From JAEUMD01 sp044222395 (lineage in GTDB: Bacteria > Pseudomonadota > Alphaproteobacteria > Rhizobiales > Hyphomicrobiaceae): DNA of 64,000 nucleotides. The stretch covers positions 1-64,000 of the forward strand of contig JBGANK010000003.1 of the NCBI GenBank assembly GCA_044222395.1, given 5' to 3'. This document shows positions 34,297 to 43,231 of this stretch, in pieces. The stretch's first letter is position 1, and every line of letters begins with the position of its first letter. The notes under the pieces are model-generated. The model saw nothing but the letters and a program-made list of their open reading frames with translations. It was not told the DNA's origin and did no database searches. Position numbers and translations under genes: made by a program.

Positions 34297-35238
34297 TCAG
34301 CGCGTTGGTACCGGCACTTCGCCGCGATAGTCGTAGAAACCGCGCTTGGCCTTGCGGCCGAGCCAACCTGCCTCGACGTACTTCACGAGCAGGGGGCATG
34401 GACGGTACTTTGAGTCGGCGAGACCCTCGTAGAGCACCTGCATGACCGAGAGGCAGGTGTCGAGGCCGATGAAGTCGGCAAGCTCCAGCGGGCCCATCGG
34501 ATGGTGGGCACCGAGCTTCATCGCCTTGTCGATCGATTCCACCGTGCCGACGCCCTCATAGAGCGTATAGACGGCCTCGTTGATCATCGGCAGAAGGATG
34601 CGGTTGACGATGAAGGCGGGGAAGTCCTCGCTGACTGCCGTGCGCTTGCCGAGGCTGTGCACGAACTCGCGCGCAATGGCGAACATGTCGTCCTCGGTGG
34701 CGATGCCGCGGATCAGCTCGACCAGCTCCATCAGCGGCACCGGATTCATGAAGTGCATGCCGATGAAGTGTTCAGGCCGGTCGGTGGTCGAGGCAAGGCG
34801 CGTGATGGAGATCGACGAGGTGTTCGTCGCCACCAGCGCATCCTTCTTCATGTACGGACACAGCTCGATGAAGATCTTGCGCTTGATGCTCTCGTCTTCG
34901 GTGGCCGCCTCGATGACGAGGTCGCAATCGGAGAATGCCGTATAGTCGGGCGCATACTTGATGCGCTTCAGGGCCGCATCGCGATCGCCATCGCTTATGA
35001 ATCCCTTCGAGACCTGGCGGACCAAGTTCTTGTCGATGGTCTGAAGGGCGCGGTCCACCGCTTCCTTCTTGAGATCGTTCAGCGCGACGTCGTAGCCCGC
35101 AAGCGCGATCACATGCGCGATGCCGTTGCCCATTTGACCGGCACCGATGATGCCGACCTTCTTGATGCGCGTCACAGTCTTCTTGTCCGTGCTCGCAATC
35201 GCCTTGGCCTTTTTCGGCGCCTTGACTGCTGCATCCAT
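34297..35238 (-). CDS. hbdA: 3-hydroxybutyryl-CoA dehydrogenase
   Basis: 313 residues. After a basic Lys/Ala-rich extension of about 27 residues comes the NAD-binding fold (KVGIIGAGQMGNGIAHVIA), the catalytic His in GMHFMNPVPLMELVE, and the C-terminal dimerisation domain (AFIVNRILLPMINEAV, GPLELADFIGLDTCL). It oxidises (S)-3-hydroxybutyryl-CoA to acetoacetyl-CoA. It lies 95 bases downstream of etfA on the same strand, and etfBA-hbdA is a common order in this group, linking acyl-CoA oxidation to the electron-transfer flavoprotein. The N-terminal extension is unusual compared with the 290-residue family norm. Confidence 0.94.
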   Translation of the reverse strand: MDAAVKAPKKAKAIASTDKKTVTRIKKVGIIGAGQMGNGIAHVIALAGYDVALNDLKKEAVDRALQTIDKNLVRQVSKGFISDGDRDAALKRIKYAPDYTAFSDCDLVIEAATEDESIKRKIFIELCPYMKKDALVATNTSSISITRLASTTDRPEHFIGMHFMNPVPLMELVELIRGIATEDDMFAIAREFVHSLGKRTAVSEDFPAFIVNRILLPMINEAVYTLYEGVGTVESIDKAMKLGAHHPMGPLELADFIGLDTCLSVMQVLYEGLADSKYRPCPLLVKYVEAGWLGRKAKRGFYDYRGEVPVPTR

Positions 35239-35333
35239 TTTCTTGTTCCTTCTCTACCGCCCGCCTGTCCCTGCCGGTGCGCTTAGTGTCCCCACTTCAC
35301 CCGGCACGTACGTCCCCGCAACTTTCATTCAAT

Positions 35334-36275
35334 TCACCCCTTATCCAGCGCTTTTGCGAGCTCGGGCAGGGCCTGGAACAGGTCTGCAACGAGGCCGTAG
35401 TCGGCGACCTGGAAGATCGGTGCTTCCTCGTCCTTGTTGATGGCAACGATGACTTTCGAATCCTTCATGCCGGCCAGATGCTGGATGGCACCGGAGATGC
35501 CGACGGCGATGTAAAGCTCAGGCGCCACCACCTTGCCGGTCTGTCCGACCTGCATGTCGTTGGGCACGAAGCCGGCGTCGACGGCAGCGCGCGAGGCGCC
35601 GATGGCGGCGCCCAGCTTGTCGGCCACCGGCTCGATCAACTTCTTGAAGTTGTCGCCCGACTGCAGGCCGCGGCCACCGGAGATGATGATCCGCGCGGAG
35701 GAAAGATCCGGCCGGTCGGACTTGGTGAGCTCGGCACCCTTGAAGATCGACTGGCCCGCCGACGGCGTCGCGGCGATCGCTTCGACGGCCGCGCTGCCGC
35801 CGTCGCCGACGGCCGCGAAGGCGGCGATGCGCGCGGTGATGACCTTCTTGGCGTCGTTCGACTTCACCGTCTGGATGGCGTTGCCGGCATAGATCGGCCG
35901 CTCGAAGGTGTCGGCGCTCTTGACGGCGGTGATGTCGGAGATCTGCATGACGTCGAGCAAGGCCGCGACGCGCGGCAGGATGTTCTTGCCCGACGCGGTG
36001 GCCGGCGCCAGCAGGACATCATAGCCGGCCATCAGCGCGACGAGCAGCGTGGACACCTCCTCGGCCAGCGCGTTGGCCAGATGCGGCGCGTCGGCGAGCA
36101 GCACCTTGGCGACGCCGTCGAGGCTGGCGGCCTGATCGGCGACGGCCTTCGCGTTCGAGCCGGCGATGAGGACGTGGATATCGCCGCCGATCGCCTTTGC
36201 TGCGGTGACGGCCTTGGCGGTGGCGGCATTGAGCGCGGCGTTGTCATGCTCGGCGAGGACGAGGACTGTCATCAC
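35334..36275 (-). CDS. etfA: electron transfer flavoprotein alpha subunit
   Basis: 313 residues. The C-terminal FAD-binding domain is clear (ARIIISGGRGLQSGDNFKKL, GAAIGASRAAVDAGFVPNDM, QVGQTGKVVAPELYIAVGIS, GAIQHLAGMKDSKVIVAINK). The N-terminal half is the smaller Rossmann-like part. With EtfB it carries electrons from acyl-CoA dehydrogenases to ETF-ubiquinone oxidoreductase. The ATG overlaps the etfB stop codon by four bases. Confidence 0.96.
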   Translation of the reverse strand: MMTVLVLAEHDNAALNAATAKAVTAAKAIGGDIHVLIAGSNAKAVADQAASLDGVAKVLLADAPHLANALAEEVSTLLVALMAGYDVLLAPATASGKNILPRVAALLDVMQISDITAVKSADTFERPIYAGNAIQTVKSNDAKKVITARIAAFAAVGDGGSAAVEAIAATPSAGQSIFKGAELTKSDRPDLSSARIIISGGRGLQSGDNFKKLIEPVADKLGAAIGASRAAVDAGFVPNDMQVGQTGKVVAPELYIAVGISGAIQHLAGMKDSKVIVAINKDEEAPIFQVADYGLVADLFQALPELAKALDKG

Positions 36276-37027
36276 AACACCCCCGCTTCGTTCTTCAATT
36301 TGGCGACGAGGCTCGCAACGCTGTCGACCTTGACTCCAGCCTGGCGCTTCCTGGGCTCATTGGTGGAGAGCACCTGCAGCCGCGGCGTGATGTCGACGCC
36401 AACATCGTCCGGCTTTTTCACATCGAGCGGCTTCTTCTTCGCCTTCATGATGTTGGGCAGCGTCGGATAGCGCGGCTCGTTCAAGCGCAGGTCGGTGGTG
36501 ATGACGGCGGGCAGCTTCAAGCCGATCGTCTCGAGACCGCCGTCGACCTCGCGCGTGACGGCGACCGCGCCATCGGCAATGGCGACCTTGGAGGCGAACG
36601 TGCCTTGCGGCCAGCCGAGCAACGCGGCCAGCATCTGGCCGGTCTGGTTGCAATCGTCGTCGATCGCCTGCTTGCCGAGGATGACGAGGTCGGGCTTCTC
36701 CTCGGCGACGATCGCCTTCAGGATCTTGGCGACGGCGAGCGGCTCGACGGCTGCGCCTTCTGGTGTTTCGACGAGAATGCCGCGATCGGCGCCGATGGCG
36801 AGCGCAGTGCGGATGATGTCCTGCGACTTCGACGGACCGACCGAGACGACGACGACCTCGCTGGCGCCGCCCTTCTCCTTGATGCGCACCGCCTCCTCGA
36901 CCGCGATCTCGTCGAACGGGTTCATCGACATCTTGACGTTCGCGAGTTCGATGCCCGTTGCATCGGCCTTCACGCGGATCTTGACGTTGTAGTCAACCAC
37001 GCGTTTGACTGGGACCAGTATTTTCAT
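36272..37027 (-). CDS. etfB: electron transfer flavoprotein beta subunit
   Basis: 251 residues opening MKILVPVKRVVDYNVKIRV, with the AMP-binding segments VVVSVGPSKSQDIIRTALAI, LVILGKQAIDDDCNQTGQML and the signature DGGLETIGLKLPAVITTDLR. It is the first gene of etfB-etfA-hbd on the minus strand. About 350 bases separate it from the rhomboid gene upstream. Confidence 0.96.
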   Translation of the reverse strand: MKILVPVKRVVDYNVKIRVKADATGIELANVKMSMNPFDEIAVEEAVRIKEKGGASEVVVVSVGPSKSQDIIRTALAIGADRGILVETPEGAAVEPLAVAKILKAIVAEEKPDLVILGKQAIDDDCNQTGQMLAALLGWPQGTFASKVAIADGAVAVTREVDGGLETIGLKLPAVITTDLRLNEPRYPTLPNIMKAKKKPLDVKKPDDVGVDITPRLQVLSTNEPRKRQAGVKVDSVASLVAKLKNEAGVL

Positions 37028-37374
37028 TTGTGCGGCGTTCCCCGGCCTCGCCTGTCTCGTTGGTCATTTCCGTGTCGCATTCGCGCGGCAAGGTGGCCCA
37101 AACCGGCGCGCGCACTGCAGACTTCACTCTCGACCATCCGGTCGCCATTCCCGCTTGATGTCGGGATGGCGAGGCGTCGTTGTGCACCGCAAACGCAGTT
37201 CGAACCTGCCGGGTCCGGAAGGTGGAAACGATGCGTCGGCGAGCCGTTCGCAGTTGCGAAACGGCAGCCTAGGTGTGGGTTTCGGCGAAGTCAATGCAAC
37301 CGACGTCCGGTCGACAACGACGGGGTGGGAAATTTCGTTAATTTCTCCCGATAGTGGTATTTGAGCGTTCGTGC
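37028..37374. other. intergenic stretch upstream of etfB
   Basis: About 350 bases with no supported gene; the frames present are short and lack start signals. An imperfect hairpin (GCCATTCCCG...CGGGATGGC) lies near 37141-37172. The etfB promoter should be here, but no convincing -35/-10 pair was identified. Confidence 0.4.
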
Positions 37375-38067
37375 TCAAGCCGCTCGCAGCGAGCGGTCAA
37401 ACAGACGAACTCCAGGGCGCTTGAGGACCGGCACCAGCAGGGCGCCAGCAATCAGCCCGCCAATGTGCGCCCACCATGCCACGGGTCCAACCTGGGGGAT
37501 GATGATCATCACGATTTGCGTGATAATCCAGACGCCTAGCACGATGGCGGCGCTGACCTGCATGGGCAGTACCTTGAACGCCAGAACCCATACTCGGACT
37601 CTTGGATGCAGCATCAAATAGGCTGAGATGACGCCGGCAACAGCACCGCTGGCGCCAATCAAGGGTACGCCAGAATCGGGAGAGATCCAGGCATGCGTCA
37701 GCCCTGCGAAAATGCCGCACAACAGGTAGAAGGCGAGGTAGCGGAGATGTCCCATCGCGTCTTCGACGTTGTCGCCGAAGACCCACAGGAAGACCATGTT
37801 TCCGAGCAGGTGGAAGACGTCGCCGTGAAAGAACATGTAGCTCAATAACGTCATGTTCTCGGGCATGGCCACCGATTGAGCCGGGCTGGACACCGGTAGT
37901 CCAAGCAGCTCGCCCGGCACGATGGCGAAGCTTGCGACCATGGCTTCCTGATTGCTGCCGGCAAGGGTCAGCAGGAACGCCAGTGTATTGGCGGCAATCA
38001 GCGCGTAAGTGACGAATGGCTGCTTGATATATTTGAGCGGATTGTCGTCCTGGAGCGGCACAAACAC
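37375..38067 (-). CDS. rhomboid-family intramembrane serine protease
   Basis: 230 residues with six to seven membrane helices. The catalytic pair is visible: Ser140 in PLIGASGAVAGV and His201 in WWAHIGGLIAG. Asn90 in HLLGNMVFLW is the oxyanion-hole residue, and the N-terminal WR-type loop region is replaced by GDVFHLLGN after a short loop. It cleaves substrates within the inner membrane; targets are unknown. It is flanked by etfB and the cobalamin adenosyltransferase genes, all on the minus strand. Confidence 0.92.
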   Translation of the reverse strand: MFVPLQDDNPLKYIKQPFVTYALIAANTLAFLLTLAGSNQEAMVASFAIVPGELLGLPVSSPAQSVAMPENMTLLSYMFFHGDVFHLLGNMVFLWVFGDNVEDAMGHLRYLAFYLLCGIFAGLTHAWISPDSGVPLIGASGAVAGVISAYLMLHPRVRVWVLAFKVLPMQVSAAIVLGVWIITQIVMIIIPQVGPVAWWAHIGGLIAGALLVPVLKRPGVRLFDRSLRAA

Positions 38068-38268
38068 GGGGGCAAGACCTCCTAGAGCTGCAGGACGGGA
38101 GGCATCCGCGAGGGCGCCTCAAGTCGAATGTTCGTCTTTCTGCGCGCCATTTGTCCAGAGGCGTTTGAAGCCTCAGTACGGTCGTGCAATGAGTTTGGTG
38201 CGACACGAACGTTACATGGCTCGTTTTCCTACTCCGGCGCGCAGCTCCCAGGCGTTCCACCCGGAACA

Positions 38269-38850
38269 CTAGCGATTCTTGCCCGGCACCCAGAGCACGT
38301 CGCGGACACCGCGGTCGTTGACGTGGCGGCTGGCGACAAACAGGAAATCGGACAGCCGGTTGATGTACTGGAGCGCGGCGGCCGCGACCGGCTCATCCTC
38401 ATGCGAGGCCAACTCGACCATCAAGCGCTCTGCCCGTCGCGATATCGTGCGCGCGACGTGCAAATGGGCGGCGGCGTGTGTGCCTCCGGGCAGCACGAAC
38501 GAGGTCAGCGGCGACAGCTCGGCGTTCAACAGATCGATTTCCGATTCCAGACGCTTGACCTGTCCCTCGGTAATCCGCAGCGGCTCGTAGGACAGTTTCT
38601 CGCCGGTGTCGGGAACGCACAGGTCTGCCCCCAGATCGAACAGGTCGTTCTGGATGCGCATCAGCATCTCGTCGACGAGCTTGTATGCGGGCTCCATATG
38701 CAGTCTGACCACGCCGACAGCAGCGTTGGTTTCATCGACAGTCCCGTAAGCCGCAATGCGCAGCGCGAATTTCGGCACCCGCTTGCCGGAGCCCAGCGCA
38801 GTGGTGCCCTTGTCGCCGGTGCGCGTGTATATTTTGTTCAGTTTGACCAT
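38269..38850 (-). CDS. cob(I)yrinic acid a,c-diamide adenosyltransferase, PduO type
   Basis: 193 residues from the ATG at 38850 (GGAG nine bases upstream). The ATP-binding N-terminus KIYTRTGDKGTTALGSGKR and the helical core motifs SFVLPGGTHAAAHLHVARTI, SRRAERLMVELASHE and LQYINRLSDFLFVASRHVN are those of PduO-type ATP:corrinoid adenosyltransferases. It makes adenosylcobalamin for enzymes such as methylmalonyl-CoA mutase. A small HIG1-domain gene lies immediately upstream on the same strand. Confidence 0.94.
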   Translation of the reverse strand: MVKLNKIYTRTGDKGTTALGSGKRVPKFALRIAAYGTVDETNAAVGVVRLHMEPAYKLVDEMLMRIQNDLFDLGADLCVPDTGEKLSYEPLRITEGQVKRLESEIDLLNAELSPLTSFVLPGGTHAAAHLHVARTISRRAERLMVELASHEDEPVAAAALQYINRLSDFLFVASRHVNDRGVRDVLWVPGKNR

Positions 38851-38892
38851 ATTTGCCAGCTCCAGGGGCATTGCGGCGCGATGCCCGCGCGA

Positions 38893-39081
38893 TCACGCCT
38901 TAAGCAGCAGGTAACCGATGATCACCAGAATGGCCAGGAACTGCAGCCCGACACGCCAACGCATCAGCTTCTGGCTGAGGTTGGGGCTCTTCTGGCGCAT
39001 CAGGCTCCAAAGCCCCAGAGCGAGCACGATGGCGACGGCCAGGACTGCGATCGTGGTCAAGTGGTAGAGGGCGTTCTGCAT
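38893..39081 (-). CDS. HIG1/twin-transmembrane small membrane protein
   Basis: 62 residues with two hydrophobic helices (TIAVLAVAIVLALGLWSL and FLAILVIIGYLLL) joined by a basic, polar loop MRQKSPNLSQKLMRWRVGLQ. This is the hypoxia-induced gene 1 (HIG_1_N) pattern; mitochondrial relatives associate with cytochrome c oxidase. It precedes the cobalamin adenosyltransferase by 42 bases, an association seen repeatedly in this bacterial order. The role here is unproven. Confidence 0.85.
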   Translation of the reverse strand: MQNALYHLTTIAVLAVAIVLALGLWSLMRQKSPNLSQKLMRWRVGLQFLAILVIIGYLLLKA

Positions 39082-39320
39082 GGCGCGAAACCCGGTTGAG
39101 GATGCAAAAACCCGATCTTGATAGCTCCCCCGGGTGGCGGCCGCAAACGTCCATGCTGAAGTTGGCCGCGATCAGGCCTGCACAAGGACCGGGGGCGGGT
39201 CCTGGTTTGGCTTTGGTGATGGCCCGTAAATGCCTTATTTTTGCGAATCATGGCCGGTTGCAGCGGCAGGGGAGTTCCGTCGCGCTGCGTTGCTGGCGTC
39301 CACGTAGTCGAGGATCTGGT

Positions 39321-40853
39321 TTGAGCCGCCGTCCGGCAAGGAAAACGCAACCCGGCGCGGCGCCACTCGGCAGCCGCCAGAAGCGGTTTTTTCGCCACAT
39401 GGTCCTGGTGACGTCGACCGGGGCGCTGGTCATCTCCGGCCAGGGATCGATTTGGCCCGATCTGTTGTCGCCGGCCGGACCGGCTTACGCGCAGCCGGCC
39501 GAAGACAAGAATGCGACGCGCAAGAAGTTGCAGGAGCGCGAAACCGAGCTCAAGACCACCCGAGAACGCGAATCGGAGCTGGCCAAGAACGTCGCCGAGA
39601 TCGACGCGGAGCGCGAAAAGCTGCGCAAAGAGCTGATGGAAACCTCATCGCTGGTGCAGCAGGGCGAGTCGCAGATGTCGGCGATCGAGTCGCGCCTGGA
39701 TGAGCTGCAAGCCAAGGAGAAATTCGTTCGCGGGTCGCTCGACCAGCGCCAGGAGCAGATTTCGTCGTTGCTGGCCGTGCTGCAACGGATGGGCCGCAAT
39801 CCGCCACCGGTGATGATCACGCGACGCTCGGATGCGCTCGAGATGGTCCGCTCAGCAATGCTGCTTTCCTCGGCCTTTCCCAAGCTTGCCGGAGAGGCGC
39901 AGGTGCTGGAGACACAGCTCACGGACCTGGTGCGCGTGATGGACGAAATCCGGTCGGAGAGCCAGCGGCTGAAAGCGGAAACGGCGCGCCTCAACGACGC
40001 CAAGACCAAGCTTGCCGGGCTCGTCGACGAGCGGAAGAAATCCTTGGAAGAACGGCGCGGGGAGCTGGCATCGGTGCGCAAGGCTGCTGCCGACATCTCG
40101 CGATCGGTGTCGGATCTCAACGAACTCATCACCAAACTGGATCAGGCGGTGACGTCCAACACGGGCCTCGGCAACTACGAAAAGGAGGTGGCGGCGGCAC
40201 CAGCGGAGGGCATGGCCGGCGCGGCGCAAGCCTCACAGCCGAAGCCGAGTGGCCCCCTGGTCGTGACGCCCGACTCTGCGGCGGCGCCAGGCCCGGCTAC
40301 CGGTACGGAAAAGCAGGTGGCGCTCAATGTTCCCAAGCAGGGGGATCTGATCGAGCTCAAGCCCAAGGGCAAGGGCGGCTACGGGGGTGCCAACAGCGGA
40401 CGCATGAAGCCGGCGCTACCGTTCCAAGAGGCGCGGGGCCAGCTGCCTTGGCCGGCAATGGGGCGGACTGTCCTAAATTTTGGCGAGAAGACGCAATATG
40501 GGGGAGCTTCCAAGGGCGTCGTGCTGGAAACCAGAGGCGGTGCCCAGATCAATTCACCCTGCGACGGGTGGGTGGTTTACGCTGGAGAATTCCGCAGTTA
40601 TGGCCAACTCTTGATCATAAATGCTGGCGGCGGGTATCATATTCTATTGGCCGGCCTGTCGCGGATAGATGTGGAGCCGGGACAATTCGTGCTCGCGGCG
40701 GAACCCGTTGGTACTATGAGTGGAACGGTGGCCCCGCGCGAGTCGAAGAACGAGAGCAGCGCTCCAGTACTTTATGTAGAATTTCGCAAAGAGGGTAATC
40801 CCATCGACCCCAGCCCGTGGTGGGCGGCCGGTCCTGAGAAGGTGCAAGGATGA
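39321..40853 (+). CDS. EnvC-like murein hydrolase activator (degenerate LytM)
   Basis: About 510 residues if started at the TTG at 39321 (GAGG upstream), which gives a basic N-region and a signal segment (MVLVTSTGALVISGQG) ending near AYAQPAED; the ATG at 39399 lacks the positive N-region. Long coiled coils cover about residues 70-270 (KLQERETELKTTRERESELA and so on). The C-terminal LytM/M23 domain lacks the zinc His residues (GGASKGVVLE, YVEFRKEGNPIDPSPWW), so it should activate amidases and not cut peptidoglycan itself. Its stop overlaps the ctpA start (ATGATG), a strong sign of coupling. Confidence 0.82.
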   Translation: MSRRPARKTQPGAAPLGSRQKRFFRHMVLVTSTGALVISGQGSIWPDLLSPAGPAYAQPAEDKNATRKKLQERETELKTTRERESELAKNVAEIDAEREKLRKELMETSSLVQQGESQMSAIESRLDELQAKEKFVRGSLDQRQEQISSLLAVLQRMGRNPPPVMITRRSDALEMVRSAMLLSSAFPKLAGEAQVLETQLTDLVRVMDEIRSESQRLKAETARLNDAKTKLAGLVDERKKSLEERRGELASVRKAAADISRSVSDLNELITKLDQAVTSNTGLGNYEKEVAAAPAEGMAGAAQASQPKPSGPLVVTPDSAAAPGPATGTEKQVALNVPKQGDLIELKPKGKGGYGGANSGRMKPALPFQEARGQLPWPAMGRTVLNFGEKTQYGGASKGVVLETRGGAQINSPCDGWVVYAGEFRSYGQLLIINAGGGYHILLAGLSRIDVEPGQFVLAAEPVGTMSGTVAPRESKNESSAPVLYVEFRKEGNPIDPSPWWAAGPEKVQG

Positions 40854-42196
40854 TGCGCAAGACCGACTTCGCTTTCTGGACATTCCTGCTGATGACCGCG
40901 TTCGCCGGCGCTGCGACTGTCCTCAACGTTTCGCAGACCCATTCGGCGACGACGTCCAATTCCGACCTGTACCGCCAGCTCGACCTGTTCGGCGACGTGC
41001 TGGAACGGGTGCGCTCGGACTATGTCGAGAAGCCCGATGACAACAAGCTCATCGAAAGCGCCATCAACGGCATGCTGACCGCACTCGATCCTCATTCGGC
41101 CTACCTCAGCCCGAAGCACTTCCGCGACATGCAGGTGCAGACGCGCGGCGAGTTCGGCGGACTTGGCATCGAGGTGACGATGGAGAACGGCGTGGTCAAG
41201 GTCGTCGCTCCGATCGACGACACGCCTGCGGCTCGCGCCGGCGTGCAAGCCAATGACCTCATCACGCATCTGGACAACGAGCAGATCGTCGGCCTGACAC
41301 TCGAGCAGGCGGTCGAGAAGATGCGCGGCCCGGTCAATACACCGATCACGCTCACGGTCGTGCGCAAGGGATCGGAAGATCCCGTCGAGATCAAGATCGT
41401 CCGCGACATCATCCGCATCAACGCGGTAAAGGCGCGGCGCGAGGAAGATGTCGCCTACATCAAGGTGTCGACCTTCAACGAGCAGACCCACGCCAATCTC
41501 GTCAAGTCGGTGCAGACGCTGGAGAAGGAGATCGGCCAGGAGTTCAAGGGCTACGTCATCGACCTCAGGAACAACCCCGGCGGCCTGCTCGATCAGGCCA
41601 TCGCGGTGTCGGACGATTTCCTTGAGCGCGGCGCGATCGTGCTGACCAAGGGTCGCAACAACGAGGAGACCCAGCGCAGCCAGGCGCGGCCGGGCGACAT
41701 CGCCGGCGGCAAGAAGATCGTCGTGCTCATCAACGGCGGCTCCGCATCGGCGTCGGAAATCGTTGCCGGCGCACTGCAGGACCACAAGCGCGCAACCGTG
41801 ATCGGCACGCGCTCGTTCGGCAAGGGCTCGGTGCAAACGATCATCCCGCTCGGAGCCAACGGCGCCATCCGGCTCACGACCGCACGCTACTACACGCCTT
41901 CCAACCGCTCGATCCAGGCCAAGGGCATCGATCCCGACATCCTCGTCGAGCAGGAACTTCCCGACGACATGAAGGCGAAGGTGAAGAAGAGCAAAGTGCG
42001 CGGCGAGGCTTCGCTCAGGGGCCACTTGAAGAATGACAAGGAGAACGAAGAGGACTCCGGCTCGTCCGCCTACGTTCCCAAGGAGCCCGAGAAGGACACG
42101 CAGCTGCAATACGCGCTCAACTTCCTGCGCGGCAAGATCGCCGGCCCGGCAACGACCAGCGCACCTGTTGCCGAGCCCGAGAAGAAGGCCAACTGA
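40850..42196 (+). CDS. ctpA: C-terminal processing protease, S41 family
   Basis: 448 residues: a signal or anchor helix (FAFWTFLLMTAFAGAATVL-like), an N-terminal helical part, a PDZ domain (GGLGIEVTMENGVVKVVAPI, ARAGVQANDLI), and the S41 core with catalytic Ser in NGGSASASEIVAGAL and Lys in RSFGKGSVQTII. The C-terminal tail is charged, low-complexity. It degrades or trims periplasmic proteins, often cell-wall hydrolases, which fits coupling to the EnvC-like gene. A strong terminator follows at 42231. Confidence 0.95.
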   Translation: MMRKTDFAFWTFLLMTAFAGAATVLNVSQTHSATTSNSDLYRQLDLFGDVLERVRSDYVEKPDDNKLIESAINGMLTALDPHSAYLSPKHFRDMQVQTRGEFGGLGIEVTMENGVVKVVAPIDDTPAARAGVQANDLITHLDNEQIVGLTLEQAVEKMRGPVNTPITLTVVRKGSEDPVEIKIVRDIIRINAVKARREEDVAYIKVSTFNEQTHANLVKSVQTLEKEIGQEFKGYVIDLRNNPGGLLDQAIAVSDDFLERGAIVLTKGRNNEETQRSQARPGDIAGGKKIVVLINGGSASASEIVAGALQDHKRATVIGTRSFGKGSVQTIIPLGANGAIRLTTARYYTPSNRSIQAKGIDPDILVEQELPDDMKAKVKKSKVRGEASLRGHLKNDKENEEDSGSSAYVPKEPEKDTQLQYALNFLRGKIAGPATTSAPVAEPEKKAN

Positions 42197-42230
42197 TCCG
42201 AACTTCTCGTGTGCAAGATTGTATAGAATG

Positions 42231-42262
42231 GCGGGCGTCCGTTTGGGCGCCCGCTTTTTTTT
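42231..42262 (+). terminator. intrinsic terminator after ctpA
   Basis: GCGGGCGTCC-GTTT-GGGCGCCCGC forms a ten-base-pair stem (one G-T pair) followed by eight T. This is the clearest Rho-independent terminator in the window and ends the envC-ctpA transcript. Confidence 0.92.
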
Positions 42263-42316
42263 GCGATAGGGGTTCGTGAGCGAACAGGCTGGGAGCCGGC
42301 AGCAGGAGGCCGACCG

Positions 42317-43201
42317 ATGCGACTTGGAGGCTTCGCCTACGATCGAGCCGTGGTCGGTGACGTCACCATCAATTATGCCCATGCCGGCAGCGGTCCACCT
42401 TTGCTGCTGCTGCATGGCTACCCGCAGACGCATTTGATGTGGCATGCGGTTGCTCCTGACCTTGCGCGTTCCTTTCATGTCGTCTGTGCCGACCTCAGGG
42501 GCTACGGCGACAGCTCGAAGCCCGTGGGCGGTGCCGATCACGCCAACTATTCGAAACGCGCGATGGCGGCCGACTTGGTCGGGCTGATGGCAAGCCTGGG
42601 ATATGAGAGCTTTGCGGTCGCGGGGCATGATCGGGGAGCGCGCGTCGTTCATCGCATGGCGCTCGATCATCCCGGCGCGGTGCGGCGCGCGGCCGTGCTC
42701 GACATCGCGCCAACGTTGCATATGTTCGAGCACACCGACCAAGCTTTCGCGACGGGCTACTATCACTGGTTCTTTCTTATTCAACCGGAAGGCCTGCCGG
42801 AGCGGATGATCGGCGCGGACCCGGCATGGTATGTGCGCGAGAAGTTGCGCCGCTGGTCGGGACCACGGGCAAGGTTCGATGCCGCCGCAGTCAACGAGTA
42901 CATCCGGTGCTTTTCTGCACCTGAAGCTCTTCATGCGACTTGCGAGGACTACCGGGCGGCGGCGACGCTCGATCTTGTGCACGACCGCCAGAATCGGGCG
43001 GCCGGCGATCGGATCGGGTGTCCGCTGCTGGTGTTGTGGGGCGAGCGGGGTCTGGTCGGGCGGACCTATGACGTCCTGCAGGTGTGGCGCGCAAATGCAA
43101 CGACGGTCGAGGGCCGATCACTCGCGTGCGGACACTTTCTTCCAGAGGAGCAACCTGGAGAGGTCGCCCGCGAGTTGGCGCGTTTCTTTGCCGCTGCCTG
43201 A
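42317..43201 (+). CDS. alpha/beta hydrolase of the haloacetate (fluoroacetate) dehalogenase type
   Basis: 294 residues. Catalytic Asp105 lies in GHDRGARVVHR, with carboxylate-binding Arg106 and Arg109 right after it. Asp129 (LDIAP) and His273 (CGHFLPEE) complete the triad, and His150-Trp151 (YYHWFF) plus Tyr212 sit where fluoroacetate dehalogenases place their halide-binding residues; the spacings agree with my memory of the Rhodopseudomonas enzyme. An Asp nucleophile, not Ser, separates it from esterases. It would hydrolyse fluoro- or chloroacetate to glycolate. It is monocistronic between the ctpA terminator and the Nudix genes. Confidence 0.85.
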   Translation: MRLGGFAYDRAVVGDVTINYAHAGSGPPLLLLHGYPQTHLMWHAVAPDLARSFHVVCADLRGYGDSSKPVGGADHANYSKRAMAADLVGLMASLGYESFAVAGHDRGARVVHRMALDHPGAVRRAAVLDIAPTLHMFEHTDQAFATGYYHWFFLIQPEGLPERMIGADPAWYVREKLRRWSGPRARFDAAAVNEYIRCFSAPEALHATCEDYRAAATLDLVHDRQNRAAGDRIGCPLLVLWGERGLVGRTYDVLQVWRANATTVEGRSLACGHFLPEEQPGEVARELARFFAAA

Positions 43202-43231
43202 GTGCCGGACTCATGAGCTAAAGTGGACGTC

